Below are positions 16,502 to 24,604 of a DNA stretch of 64,000 nt, one piece after another. The position numbers were made by a program, and so were the translations under genes. The stretch is from an uncultured Cyclobacteriaceae bacterium (GTDB taxonomy: Bacteria > Bacteroidota > Bacteroidia > Cytophagales > Cyclobacteriaceae): the NCBI GenBank assembly GCA_947492745.1, contig CANLOE010000015.1, forward strand, positions 1-64,000, read 5' to 3'. The notes below the pieces were generated by a model that saw only the letters and a list, made by a program, of their open reading frames with translations, had not been told where the DNA came from and did not search any database. Position 1 is the stretch's first letter. The number at the start of each line of letters is the position of its first letter.

Positions 16502-18231
16502 TGCAATGCTCGAAATTGAGCTTTGAATTTTTTGAGAACAGTAGCATTTTCCATACTATCACTTTCTATTTCCAGGATTTTGGACTTGGGAGAGGAAGCA
16601 TCGGTATCAAAAAATGATTTCAGACTTTCCGTCAATTCGCTTTGGGCATTACAGTAGCTATACTCCATCCCGAAATCACTGGCTGTGGATCGGGCCGAAA
16701 GTGGCTGATGTGTTTCGAAGTATTCGTCGAACTCGGGCAGTTCCTCGGGGCCTTTGATCATTCTGAAAATACCGCCCCCATGATTGTTGAACACAATAAC
16801 TCTCAAGTTCGAAGGGACATAGGCATGCCAAAAGGCGTTTCTATCATAGAAAAAAGCCATGTCACCCGTCAGTAGGACTACGGTTTTTTCCGTTTTCAGC
16901 GCGGCACCCAATGCGGTACTAGTACTGCCATCGATACCGCTCGTACCCCTGTTCGCAAAAACTTCGATTGTATTCGGAGCGACTAGTCCCAGAAAGTTGG
17001 CATACCTGACACTCATACTATTGGCCAGATGGAGCTGAGTCCCACAAGGTAGTGCAGATAATACCGTATGAAAAGCGGCAAATTCACCTTTGGCGGATTT
17101 CTCAAAAAAATGACCTATATATTTTTTGACATTCAAGTCTTGGTTTTTCCAGTTTTGGAGGAAGTCGTTCTTTCTTGCGTTGGATGCCCCTGTGGGCTTT
17201 ACACTTTTTAGCAATCGCTCAAAGAAGGATACCGGAGAGCAGGTAATGTGTCGGGTCAAGGCCTTAAAGGTATCCGGTATAGGTCCGGGGGTAGATTGTA
17301 AATGCCAGTGTGCCTTGGGGGGAAAACGACGTAGTACCAACTTGAGGTTCTTGGAAATAAACGACTTACCAAAGGTAATGAGTAGGTCAGGGCCCAAGCG
17401 CTCGGATAGATGTTCGTTTCCAGGGTCGAGAAATACATCCTGATACTGGATACTTCCTTCGACATTTTGCAGGTTGGAGATGATGTCTCCCACGACAGGG
17501 ATACTGTGCTTTTCCTGTACCTGGAGCAGTAAGGCCATCAAAGTTTCATCTTTTGGCTGTTGACCGCCTATGATCAGTCTGTTCGGATACTCGCCCCATT
17601 CCACCATCAGTGATTTCCATTGCGTATCGGATATCTGAGGGTCAGAATGGGTTTGTTCTATGATTTTTATGGAGTCGTTGAAGCGTATTCGCTGCTTATT
17701 GCTATCGGGATAAAAGGGCTCTCGGATAGGCACATTGATATGTACAGGCCCCTGTGGTAAGGTACTGCTCAGGTTGATGGCTTCTGAGATGATGCGCTGA
17801 GCATGCCATAGTGCATCGGGGTGTTCGGTATCTACAGGGACTTCATAGCTTTTTTTGACATGTTGTCCGTACAACTGCCCTTGTACGATGGTCTGTCCGT
17901 CCATCTGATGAAGCCACTCTGCCGGACGGTCCGCTGTGAAGATAATCAAGGGGACTTGTTGGAAAAAAGCTTCGGCAATGGCCGGAGCGTAGTTATAGGC
18001 AGCAGAGCCTGAAGTGCAGACCAGCACACTCGGTTTTCGGGATTGCAGCGCCATGCCCAGCGCAATGAACGCTGCGGACCTTTCATCACCTATAGAGCGT
18101 GTCCTTATATCGGGATGCCTCGCAAAGGCAATGATCATGGGCGCACAACGTGAACCCGGCGAGAGTACGGCTTCTTCTATACCTTTTTTGGCACAGATGG
18201 AAGCAAAGTCAAGAATAATTCTAGGTATCAA
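16498..18231 (-). CDS. menD: SEPHCHC synthase MenD (thiamine diphosphate enzyme)
   Basis: 577 residues. The N-terminus has the ThDP Pyr-domain features LSPGSRCAPM and GDERSAAFIALGMAL (activating Glu). The C-terminal PP domain has NRGTSGIDGSTSTALGAAL and LTGDMAFFYDRNAF, ending in NNHGGGIF. MenD joins isochorismate and 2-oxoglutarate, committing isochorismate to menaquinone. It sits between menF (3-bp gap) and menE (4-bp overlap). Length and motifs are complete. Confidence 0.95.
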   Translation of the reverse strand: MIPRIILDFASICAKKGIEEAVLSPGSRCAPMIIAFARHPDIRTRSIGDERSAAFIALGMALQSRKPSVLVCTSGSAAYNYAPAIAEAFFQQVPLIIFTADRPAEWLHQMDGQTIVQGQLYGQHVKKSYEVPVDTEHPDALWHAQRIISEAINLSSTLPQGPVHINVPIREPFYPDSNKQRIRFNDSIKIIEQTHSDPQISDTQWKSLMVEWGEYPNRLIIGGQQPKDETLMALLLQVQEKHSIPVVGDIISNLQNVEGSIQYQDVFLDPGNEHLSERLGPDLLITFGKSFISKNLKLVLRRFPPKAHWHLQSTPGPIPDTFKALTRHITCSPVSFFERLLKSVKPTGASNARKNDFLQNWKNQDLNVKKYIGHFFEKSAKGEFAAFHTVLSALPCGTQLHLANSMSVRYANFLGLVAPNTIEVFANRGTSGIDGSTSTALGAALKTEKTVVLLTGDMAFFYDRNAFWHAYVPSNLRVIVFNNHGGGIFRMIKGPEELPEFDEYFETHQPLSARSTASDFGMEYSYCNAQSELTESLKSFFDTDASSPKSKILEIESDSMENATVLKKFKAQFRALQ

Positions 18232-18234
18232 ATA

Positions 18235-19464
18235 TTACTGGTTTGAGGTGATGACATTGAGCAAGGTGTTGCATTTCATTTCAGTTTCCAGCCATTCCTT
18301 CTCGGGTAGGGAGTCCTCCGTTATCCCTGCTCCGGCATACAATAGTGCACCGTCCTTTCGTAATTGCATACACCTTAGGTTAACAAATAGGGAAGTATTA
18401 TTATTGATATTGACAGGCCCGAGGAAACCACTGAAAAAACTACGACGATGTTTTTCATTATATAAAAGAAAGTCAAGACTCTCTTCTTTTGGCATGCCAC
18501 ATACTGCTGAAGTGGGATGCAGTAAGTCGAGCATTACACCTCCCAAAAGAGGGAAGTTGGTTTGTTTCATGTCTACACTGAAAACGGTTTTCAGATGTAT
18601 CAAATTACCCGCAATGGTTGTTTTCGGACCTAGTTCATCAAATTCCCGTAAACGTATCTTTTTAAAACAATTGATGATATAGCGACTGACCAATGCCTGT
18701 TCCTCGATTTCCTTCTGTGTCCAGGCGACCTGTTTCAGCGAGGTGCCGGAGTGGAACTTTTGTGTACCGGCCAAGGCCACTGTTTCGAAATAGTGCTGAT
18801 CATGGACATTGATCAGTACCTCGGGACTGGCACCTATCCATGTACCTATGCCCGGAATACTCACCAAAGAGATGAAGGCATTTGGGTAGGCGAGGCACAA
18901 TTGATCGAACTGGTCGATGCAGTCAAAATCCTCCGATAGGCCAATGGACTTGGTACGAGAGGCGACTACTTTTTGAAATCGTCCTGACTTTATCTCCTCT
19001 AGACTCAGGTCTACCAGTTTGATGAAATCTTCTTTCTCAGTGCCTTTTTCGGAACCTTCGGAAGCATAATAGGGAGTGGTCGGGAAGTACTCTTCGCTGT
19101 AACGGATGACATCATCAAAAAAGCGCTGTTCCTGTTCTTCTGACCTATTCTCTTTTTCAGGGGATAATTTAACCTCGCCAACGACTTCGCTATAATAGAG
19201 GTCGGCATGAATGAATATCTTTTTTTTACTTTCTTCGAAAGCAGCAAAAAGAAAGCCTTCTCCAAGTTCTTCCAAGGCTAATTCACTTGTTCTTAGTCCT
19301 TCGAAATCAATAATCAAATGCTTTCCCTTTTCTTTCGGAGGCCTCCACAGTGCTATGGCCGACTCATTGGCCCAAGCAGCACTGGCCAATGCATGGAGAG
19401 TATTGGCCTGTACGGTAGATGAGGGTATTGGAAACGAATGATCTTCCTCCGCAGTCACTTTCAT
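18235..19464 (-). CDS. menF: Isochorismate synthase MenF
   Basis: 409 residues of the chorismate-binding family. The C-terminal half holds the conserved blocks FQKVVASRTKSIGL, GASPEVLINV, ALAGTQ, LHPTSAVCGMPKEESLDFLL and YAGAGITEDSLPEKEW. The HPTSAVCG block and the adjacent E-x-LD acid are the Mg/chorismate site. It converts chorismate to isochorismate, the first step of the classical menaquinone route. First gene of the menF-menD-menE operon. Confidence 0.94.
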   Translation of the reverse strand: MKVTAEEDHSFPIPSSTVQANTLHALASAAWANESAIALWRPPKEKGKHLIIDFEGLRTSELALEELGEGFLFAAFEESKKKIFIHADLYYSEVVGEVKLSPEKENRSEEQEQRFFDDVIRYSEEYFPTTPYYASEGSEKGTEKEDFIKLVDLSLEEIKSGRFQKVVASRTKSIGLSEDFDCIDQFDQLCLAYPNAFISLVSIPGIGTWIGASPEVLINVHDQHYFETVALAGTQKFHSGTSLKQVAWTQKEIEEQALVSRYIINCFKKIRLREFDELGPKTTIAGNLIHLKTVFSVDMKQTNFPLLGGVMLDLLHPTSAVCGMPKEESLDFLLYNEKHRRSFFSGFLGPVNINNNTSLFVNLRCMQLRKDGALLYAGAGITEDSLPEKEWLETEMKCNTLLNVITSNQ

Positions 19465-19621
19465 ACTTTACATTTACTCAATACGATTATTTCAAATCTA
19501 CATCGCCAAGAACTAATGGAGATTTGTTATCGATTACGTTATTATTAAATTCAACTATTATCCTTGATGCACTTTAGGTATCAGAACGCTTATTATTTGG
19601 CTTAAAAGAACAACCACCTTA

Positions 19622-19781
19622 TACAAACCTAGCTTTTAAAATCGCCTATCTTCCTGTTCATTATGCTTTACTCTGTGTTGACAATCCTCGGGATAGCGCT
19701 GCTATCCCTGCGGTTCTCGCCTTGATGGATACTAAAGTGACCCGCGGAATCTTATACGACAGTTGAAAACCCAAATTTATA
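19622..19781 (-). repeat. Family B inverted-repeat element, solo copy with TTA duplication
   Basis: A 160-bp element beginning TACAAACCTAGCTTTTAAAA and ending ACCCAAATTTATA, so the ends are inverted repeats. The inner part contains the hairpin GGATAGCGCTGCTATCC. It is flanked on both sides by TTA (19619-19621 and 19782-19784), a 3-bp target duplication. The same element occurs at 32037, 40151, 49582, 55659 and 60787. Confidence 0.85.
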
Positions 19782-19867
19782 TTACTGATTTCATACGGCT
19801 CAAAACTACAATGGATTTCTCGACCTAAAGGTGACGAACACCACTATAATCAAAACAAACAGAACCG

Positions 19868-20050
19868 GAGACTGTTTTGGAATCCTATTTAATTTATGAT
19901 ATCACTTATCTTGAGTAGGACCGAACGTGAATATAATGTCCTCGGGACTGTAGTGAACACGATGGAAGAAGCAAAAACTTGAAATGGATGCCATTCATGT
20001 GAATTCCATATATCCTTTGAAAATCAATAAGTACGCATGAAATAAAAGAT
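19868..20050 (+). repeat. Family D dispersed repeat (degenerate)
   Basis: The first part (GAGACTGTTTTGGAAT...ATCACTTATCTTGAGTAGGACCGA) matches the reverse complement of about 29165-29235. The second part (ACGAACGTGAATATAATGTCCT ... ATAAAAGATAC) matches about 59685-59835. The copies are diverged and have different internal deletions. No gene lies in this interval. Confidence 0.55.
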
Positions 20051-20069
20051 ACCTACTAAAAGTAGTTCC

Positions 20070-20492
20070 TTACTCCTTTTTTTTCAGCACTGCTATGGTG
20101 ATTCTGCTGATACATACCAATTCTCCCTGTTCATTATCAATACGGATTTGCCATACTTGTGTTTTCTTTCCGAGATGCACTGCGGTCACCTTTCCATGTA
20201 CGAAACCACTTCGGGCACTTTTGATATGGTTGGCATTAATCTCCTGACCCACACAAAAGTAGTGATTGTTATCGACAACACAATTGGCAGCTACACTGCC
20301 CAGCGTTTCGGCCAATACGACCGATGCTCCTCCATGTAACAACCCGAAAGGCTGATGTGTTCGATGGTCTACAGGCATTTTTGCACAGAGGTAATCAGAA
20401 CCTATTTCTGTAAACTCGATGGAGAGGTGTTCTACCATGCATCCTTCGCACATTGTATTAATACTTTGTAACGTAACGTCTTTATCAAACAT
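20070..20492 (-). CDS. PaaI-type hotdog thioesterase, possible DHNA-CoA hydrolase
   Basis: I start the gene at 20492 (MFDKDVTLQSIN), because the longer frame adds residues that look like upstream sequence read through. The resulting 140-residue protein has the hotdog fold signature HQPFGLLHGGASVVLAETLGS, with the catalytic HGG, and ends in ISRITIAVL. Such enzymes hydrolyse acyl-CoA thioesters. Close to menF-menD-menE, a 1,4-dihydroxy-2-naphthoyl-CoA hydrolase role is plausible, but ~600 bp of repeats separate them. Substrate uncertain. Confidence 0.75.
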   Translation of the reverse strand: MFDKDVTLQSINTMCEGCMVEHLSIEFTEIGSDYLCAKMPVDHRTHQPFGLLHGGASVVLAETLGSVAANCVVDNNHYFCVGQEINANHIKSARSGFVHGKVTAVHLGKKTQVWQIRIDNEQGELVCISRITIAVLKKKE

Positions 20493-20540
20493 ATTTATGA
20501 AAAAAAAATGATACTTTAGCGGGCTAAAAATAAAGGAAAA

Positions 20541-21164
20541 TTGCAAAGCAAAAAAATTTACATTGTCCGACATGGACAAACGGACTATAATCTAAATGGA
20601 ATCGTACAGGGAAGTGGTATCGATTCCTCACTGAACGAAACGGGTAGGGCACAGGCAGAAGCCTTTTATCAGGCTTATAAGGGGGTTCCCTTTGATCGGG
20701 TATATACCTCTGACCTGAAGCGTACCCATCAGTCGGTGAAAAGGTTTTTGGAAGACGGCTTCCCGACGACGGCGCTGTCAGGGTTGAACGAAATCAACTG
20801 GGGTACCCGCGAAGGCATAAAGATAACTCCCGAAGATGACGTCTATTATCATCAAGTAATCCAGTCCTGGAGAGATGGCAATACGGATTTGAGAATAGAG
20901 GGAGGTGAGAGTCCGGAAGATGTACAGACAAGGCAAAAGGTGGCACTTGACCATATTCTGGCCCAAAAAGAGGAAGATACTATTCTGGTCTGCATGCATG
21001 GCAGAGCCATTAGGATTTTTCTATGCCTACTGCTCAATAAACCGTTGAAGACCATGGACAGTTTTGAACATACCAATCTATGTCTCTACTTGGTCACATA
21101 TACAGGGTCTATGTTTAATATAGAAAGCTTCAATGATACCCGTCATCTTAATGGTAAAATTTGA
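20541..21164 (+). CDS. Histidine phosphatase (phosphoglycerate mutase-like)
   Basis: 207 residues with the catalytic RHGQTDYN motif at the N-terminus, TSDLKRTHQSV and the second histidine in VCMHGRAIRIFL. The acid Glu lies in EINWGTREG. These are the features of cofactor-dependent mutase-like phosphatases of the CobC/GpmB type. It is divergent from the thioesterase gene. The predicted start is TTG at 20541, preceded by AAAGGAAAA; no in-frame ATG precedes the RHG motif. Substrate unknown. Confidence 0.85.
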   Translation: MQSKKIYIVRHGQTDYNLNGIVQGSGIDSSLNETGRAQAEAFYQAYKGVPFDRVYTSDLKRTHQSVKRFLEDGFPTTALSGLNEINWGTREGIKITPEDDVYYHQVIQSWRDGNTDLRIEGGESPEDVQTRQKVALDHILAQKEEDTILVCMHGRAIRIFLCLLLNKPLKTMDSFEHTNLCLYLVTYTGSMFNIESFNDTRHLNGKI

Positions 21165-21483
21165 TTTTTGAAGAAAATACTCTGGAGGGCACTTCTTTTT
21201 TTAAAGTGTCCTGCTTTGATGTGCAGATGAGCTGGTAAAGGATATGATTTGAGTGTATATTATTGAAAATCAGTTTTTTGTGATTCTATTTGAGAAGATG
21301 CATATACTGCCATCCCTTAAAATCCATGTGATCGAGCGTAGTATGCTCGGCTCGCAGGGTTCATGTGATTTGCTATATTTGGCAATTATGTATATTATTA
21401 CCTAAAAATGGGCATGAATTGCATTTTAGACTAGGCTTTCATCATTTTTTTTGCCATACTTTTTTATAACTGCCCTCAAATCT

Positions 21484-21954
21484 ATGATACCTGAAAGAAA
21501 TAAAAGAATCAAGCAGATTCTTAAGGAAAAGAAGGTGACACAACATGAACTTGCCGGTTACATCGGAGTAAAACAGGCCACTGTGAATGCACAGATTAAC
21601 AGTGACCGGGAAATCGACTCTATACGTACGGTCGATGCTGTTGTATACCTGACAGGTTGCAGTCGGGAATGGTTGATGTACGGTGACGGCGAAAAAGACA
21701 ATCTGCTCCGTGAACCGGAAGGCCTGTACGGAATAGAGGCCAAATCTCCGGCACTGATCAGTCTGGTCAATGATGCCAAAGATAAACTGATGGTTATCAG
21801 AAAAGCCTTAGAGGAGCGTGAAAACATAAACGACCTCAACGAAGTAATCAAGATAATACTGCATATCGGCAAGGAAAACGAAGCCCTAAAAGAGAAAATC
21901 ATTACGATGTACGAGAAGTTGGAGAAAGAGCGGGCTAAAAGTGAACTGATCTGA
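21484..21954 (+). CDS. XRE/phage-repressor-like helix-turn-helix protein
   Basis: Start chosen at 21484 (MIPERNKRIKQIL). About 156 residues. Residues ~1-65 form an HTH: ILKEKKVTQHELAGYIGVKQATVNAQIN, followed by VVYLTGCSREWLMYGDGEKDN, a segment usual in Bacteroidota phage-type repressors. The C-terminal half is a predicted coiled coil (KENEALKEKIITMYEKLEKE) suited to dimerisation. It probably represses transcription. It is adjacent to and convergent with the broken GmrSD-like gene, so it could be a leftover regulator of an accessory element. Confidence 0.8.
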   Translation: MIPERNKRIKQILKEKKVTQHELAGYIGVKQATVNAQINSDREIDSIRTVDAVVYLTGCSREWLMYGDGEKDNLLREPEGLYGIEAKSPALISLVNDAKDKLMVIRKALEERENINDLNEVIKIILHIGKENEALKEKIITMYEKLEKERAKSELI

Positions 21955-21996
21955 TGACTTCGGCCATCCCGATAGTTTGACCCGCTAGAATGCTGT

Positions 21997-23713
21997 TCAG
22001 TCGAATTGTAGTCTCCAGATTTGCAATGCGGTTTTTGCCAATTGTTTTTGACGTTCATTGATACTATGTTCGTTCCATTCGTCATAGTTCAGGGCTATAT
22101 CTCGAGTGATGCCAAAGCTACTCGCGGCATAGGCCTCTTTTTTTCGTGAATACTCCACGGCTCCCAAGTCTCTATTGGTATTGACTCCGAGTAATGTTAG
22201 GTTTCCTAAGCGAAATACAGTGCGTTCCACTTCTTCATCGCTAAAATGCTCCCATCCGCTACTTGGGTTTTCCGGCAATATGTGCTCTACGGTGGAGGAG
22301 CTGCCAAATGGGTTGATATGGCTGCTGTGTAGGTGGTTCTCTATTCTCGTCAATAGATATTTCACTATTTTCTGGTTCTTGGAGGTTCTTTTGAAGGATT
22401 TGTTGGAAAAGGATGTCTCGAAAGCAGTATCAAGAGGGTAAATGTTTCTGAGCCAGTCCAAGCTGAACCTGGATTCTTTGGTAATCCTCAAAGCGGCAGC
22501 CGTATAGATCAAGTCCTGTTCATTCGGATTCAGTCCTCCGATACTATTGTACCGAAAAGAGATAATACTACAGGCTTTCAATACTTTTTTGAAAATAGTT
22601 TCGTCCAGTATTCTAAAGGCCGCCAATAACATCGAGAAAGGCTGTCTTACCTGAAACAAATTCAGTTCATGGAGAATAGTCACTGATTTCTTTTTTTCCG
22701 TTCCATAGCTCATCATCAGGGTTACGCAGCGCGATGTAGATGTCCGAGTCATCATCCAAAGCACGTAGAAGCGAAAAAGCACCTTCTTTAGAATGGATAC
22801 TTTTCCGTATTTCCTTGAAGAGATTACTTTTTCTGACACTGCCGTAGCGACTGTTCCAGAAGGTTTTGAGAAACCCGGGAAATTTTTCACTTCCCAACTT
22901 ACCTATGACCCTGCTCCATAACGATTCCATTTCTTGGATTTCTGAAGAGTGCGCACCAGTACTGTCCACCACGGAAAACAGGTAGTTTTTCAATAAATCC
23001 GCAGAGGACAGTTGAACCCCTCTGGCATTCAGTGTTTCGAATACCTTGAAGGCATTGATTTCATCACTGACGGTGATGACCGTAAAGAACATTTTATCAA
23101 CGATAAGATCGACCAGTCGAGCTAGGGATTCTCCCGTTTGGTAGTCGGCTTTTGTTTTGTCCCCAAACCATAAGAAGCATTTTTTCAACAATTTCTCAGA
23201 GGCGTTCAAGCCTCTACCCGGAAGTGTTCCTATGGGGACCAGTTTTTGACGATAGAAATCGTCGTTGTTTCTATTGAGTTTGATTTTATTTCTGGGAACA
23301 AGGGACACCGGATCCAAATATCCGATATAACTGTTCCTCAATGTGCTAGAGCGTATGGCATTTTTTTCGGGGTCGATACCCCGTTCGATGAGTCCTTTCA
23401 ACGTGTCGAGTACCGCCAGAATGAGGATGCTCAAGGTAATGAGACGTTGTTGCCCGTCGATGACCCGATATACTTTATTATCGGCAGTTTGAAGTACGAG
23501 ATAGCCCATATAGTGTACCACTTCTTCTTCCAGCTCCAATGCTTTGATATCCTGCCACAGATCGTCCCATTGCTCTATATCCCATGAATAATCCCTTTGA
23601 AATTTGGGGATTTCATAGGTCAGGCCATTGCCCAATAGTTTTCGGAAAGTCTCACTGGAAGTATCTTGGATGCCCGTCATAAGCGTAGTAGGTAGGTATT
23701 GTTCAACTTTCAA
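21997..23713 (-). pseudogene. GmrSD-like DUF262/DUF1524 gene split by a one-base slip
   Basis: The 5' part (22667-23713) has the DUF262 core: IPKFQRDYSWDIEQWDDLW and YRVIDGQQRLITLSILILA. The 3' part (21997 to ~22700) has the DUF1524 HNH-like nuclease with STVEHILPENPSSGW and FRLGNLTLLGVNTNRDLG. The two frames join if one base is removed from the T7 tract at 22691-22697 (A7 on the coding strand), restoring LWNGKKKSVTILHELN. The full protein would be about 570 residues, usual for single-chain GmrSD type IV restriction enzymes acting on modified phage DNA. The break may be a real mutation, a slippage switch or an assembly error. Both halves look otherwise intact. Confidence 0.85.
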
Positions 23714-23907
23714 TTATACCCAAAAAAAGTGATATGATGGGATTGTCTTTTGGTAGGCATACCCTATCGGTATTACCGGGTCCCAATTAGGGCATGTTCC
23801 TACTTGAGTGGGAAGAGTCGAACCCAAAAGGGTCGAGAATCTATCTTATTGCAACTATGATTTCATATCGAAACCCTTCCATCCATTTGGGTTGAAGGGA
23901 ATGGGGG

Positions 23908-24597
23908 CTAAATGTCTTTGGTCAGTTCACGGTACAGCTGCTCCATACCTACGCTACCCATTTCTTCGATACAGGTCAGGTTCGGAGTAGAAGGGACTTC
24001 GGGTATTTTGGGGTCGATGATATACTTGGGTACTTCATTGGCAACGTAATCCATAAGTCCTGCGGCCGGATACACGGCCAGGGAAGTACCCACGACAATA
24101 AATATATCAGCCTGTAGGGCCTTTTCGATAGCGATTTCCATCAGAGGCACTGCTTCCCCGAACCAGACGATATTGGGTCGGAGTTGACTGCCCCTTTCGC
24201 ATTTGTCACCGATGCTCAGTTCCCATCCTTCGATGGGATAGACCAAGCGTTCGTCCAGGGTACTTCTGGACTCGAACAGCTGACCATGGAGATGGATTAC
24301 GTTTGTAGAACCCGCCCGCTCGTGGAGATTGTCCACGTTTTGGGTGATGATGTCCACTTCATAATACTTTTCGAGGTCGGCCAGTCGCTGATGGCCGCTA
24401 TTGGGCAGGACGCTCAGGGCTTTTTTTCGACGCTCGTTGTAGAATTGGAGTACGAGGGCCTTGTTTTTTGTCCAGCCCTGTGGAGTGGCCACCTCCATGA
24501 CATCATGCCCTTCCCACAGACCATCGGCAGCCCTGAAAGTGGGGATACCACTTTCAGCACTGATGCCCGCACCGGTGAGTACGACTATTTTTTTCAT
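23908..24597 (-). CDS. cobB: Sir2-family NAD-dependent deacylase, class III-like
   Basis: Start taken at 24597 (MKKIVVLTGAGISAESG); the longer frame adds a basic stretch overlapping the topA end. About 229 residues with GAGISAESGIPTFR, TQNVDNLHERAG, catalytic His in VIHLHG and VGTSLAVYPAAGL. The segment QFYNERRKK contains the Y-x-x-R pair that marks class III sirtuins, favouring desuccinylase/demalonylase activity. Where most sirtuins have two CxxC zinc pairs, only one cysteine is visible (DKCERGSQLRP), so the zinc site is probably absent. It begins 7 bp after topA and is likely co-transcribed. Confidence 0.9.
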   Translation of the reverse strand: MKKIVVLTGAGISAESGIPTFRAADGLWEGHDVMEVATPQGWTKNKALVLQFYNERRKKALSVLPNSGHQRLADLEKYYEVDIITQNVDNLHERAGSTNVIHLHGQLFESRSTLDERLVYPIEGWELSIGDKCERGSQLRPNIVWFGEAVPLMEIAIEKALQADIFIVVGTSLAVYPAAGLMDYVANEVPKYIIDPKIPEVPSTPNLTCIEEMGSVGMEQLYRELTKDI

Positions 24598-24604
24598 GGG
24601 GAGT

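Noticed and set aside
20493-20579. N-terminal extension of the hotdog thioesterase
   Set aside because: The extra 29 residues overlap the divergent phosphatase start and are not part of the hotdog fold; the internal ATG at 20492 fits better.
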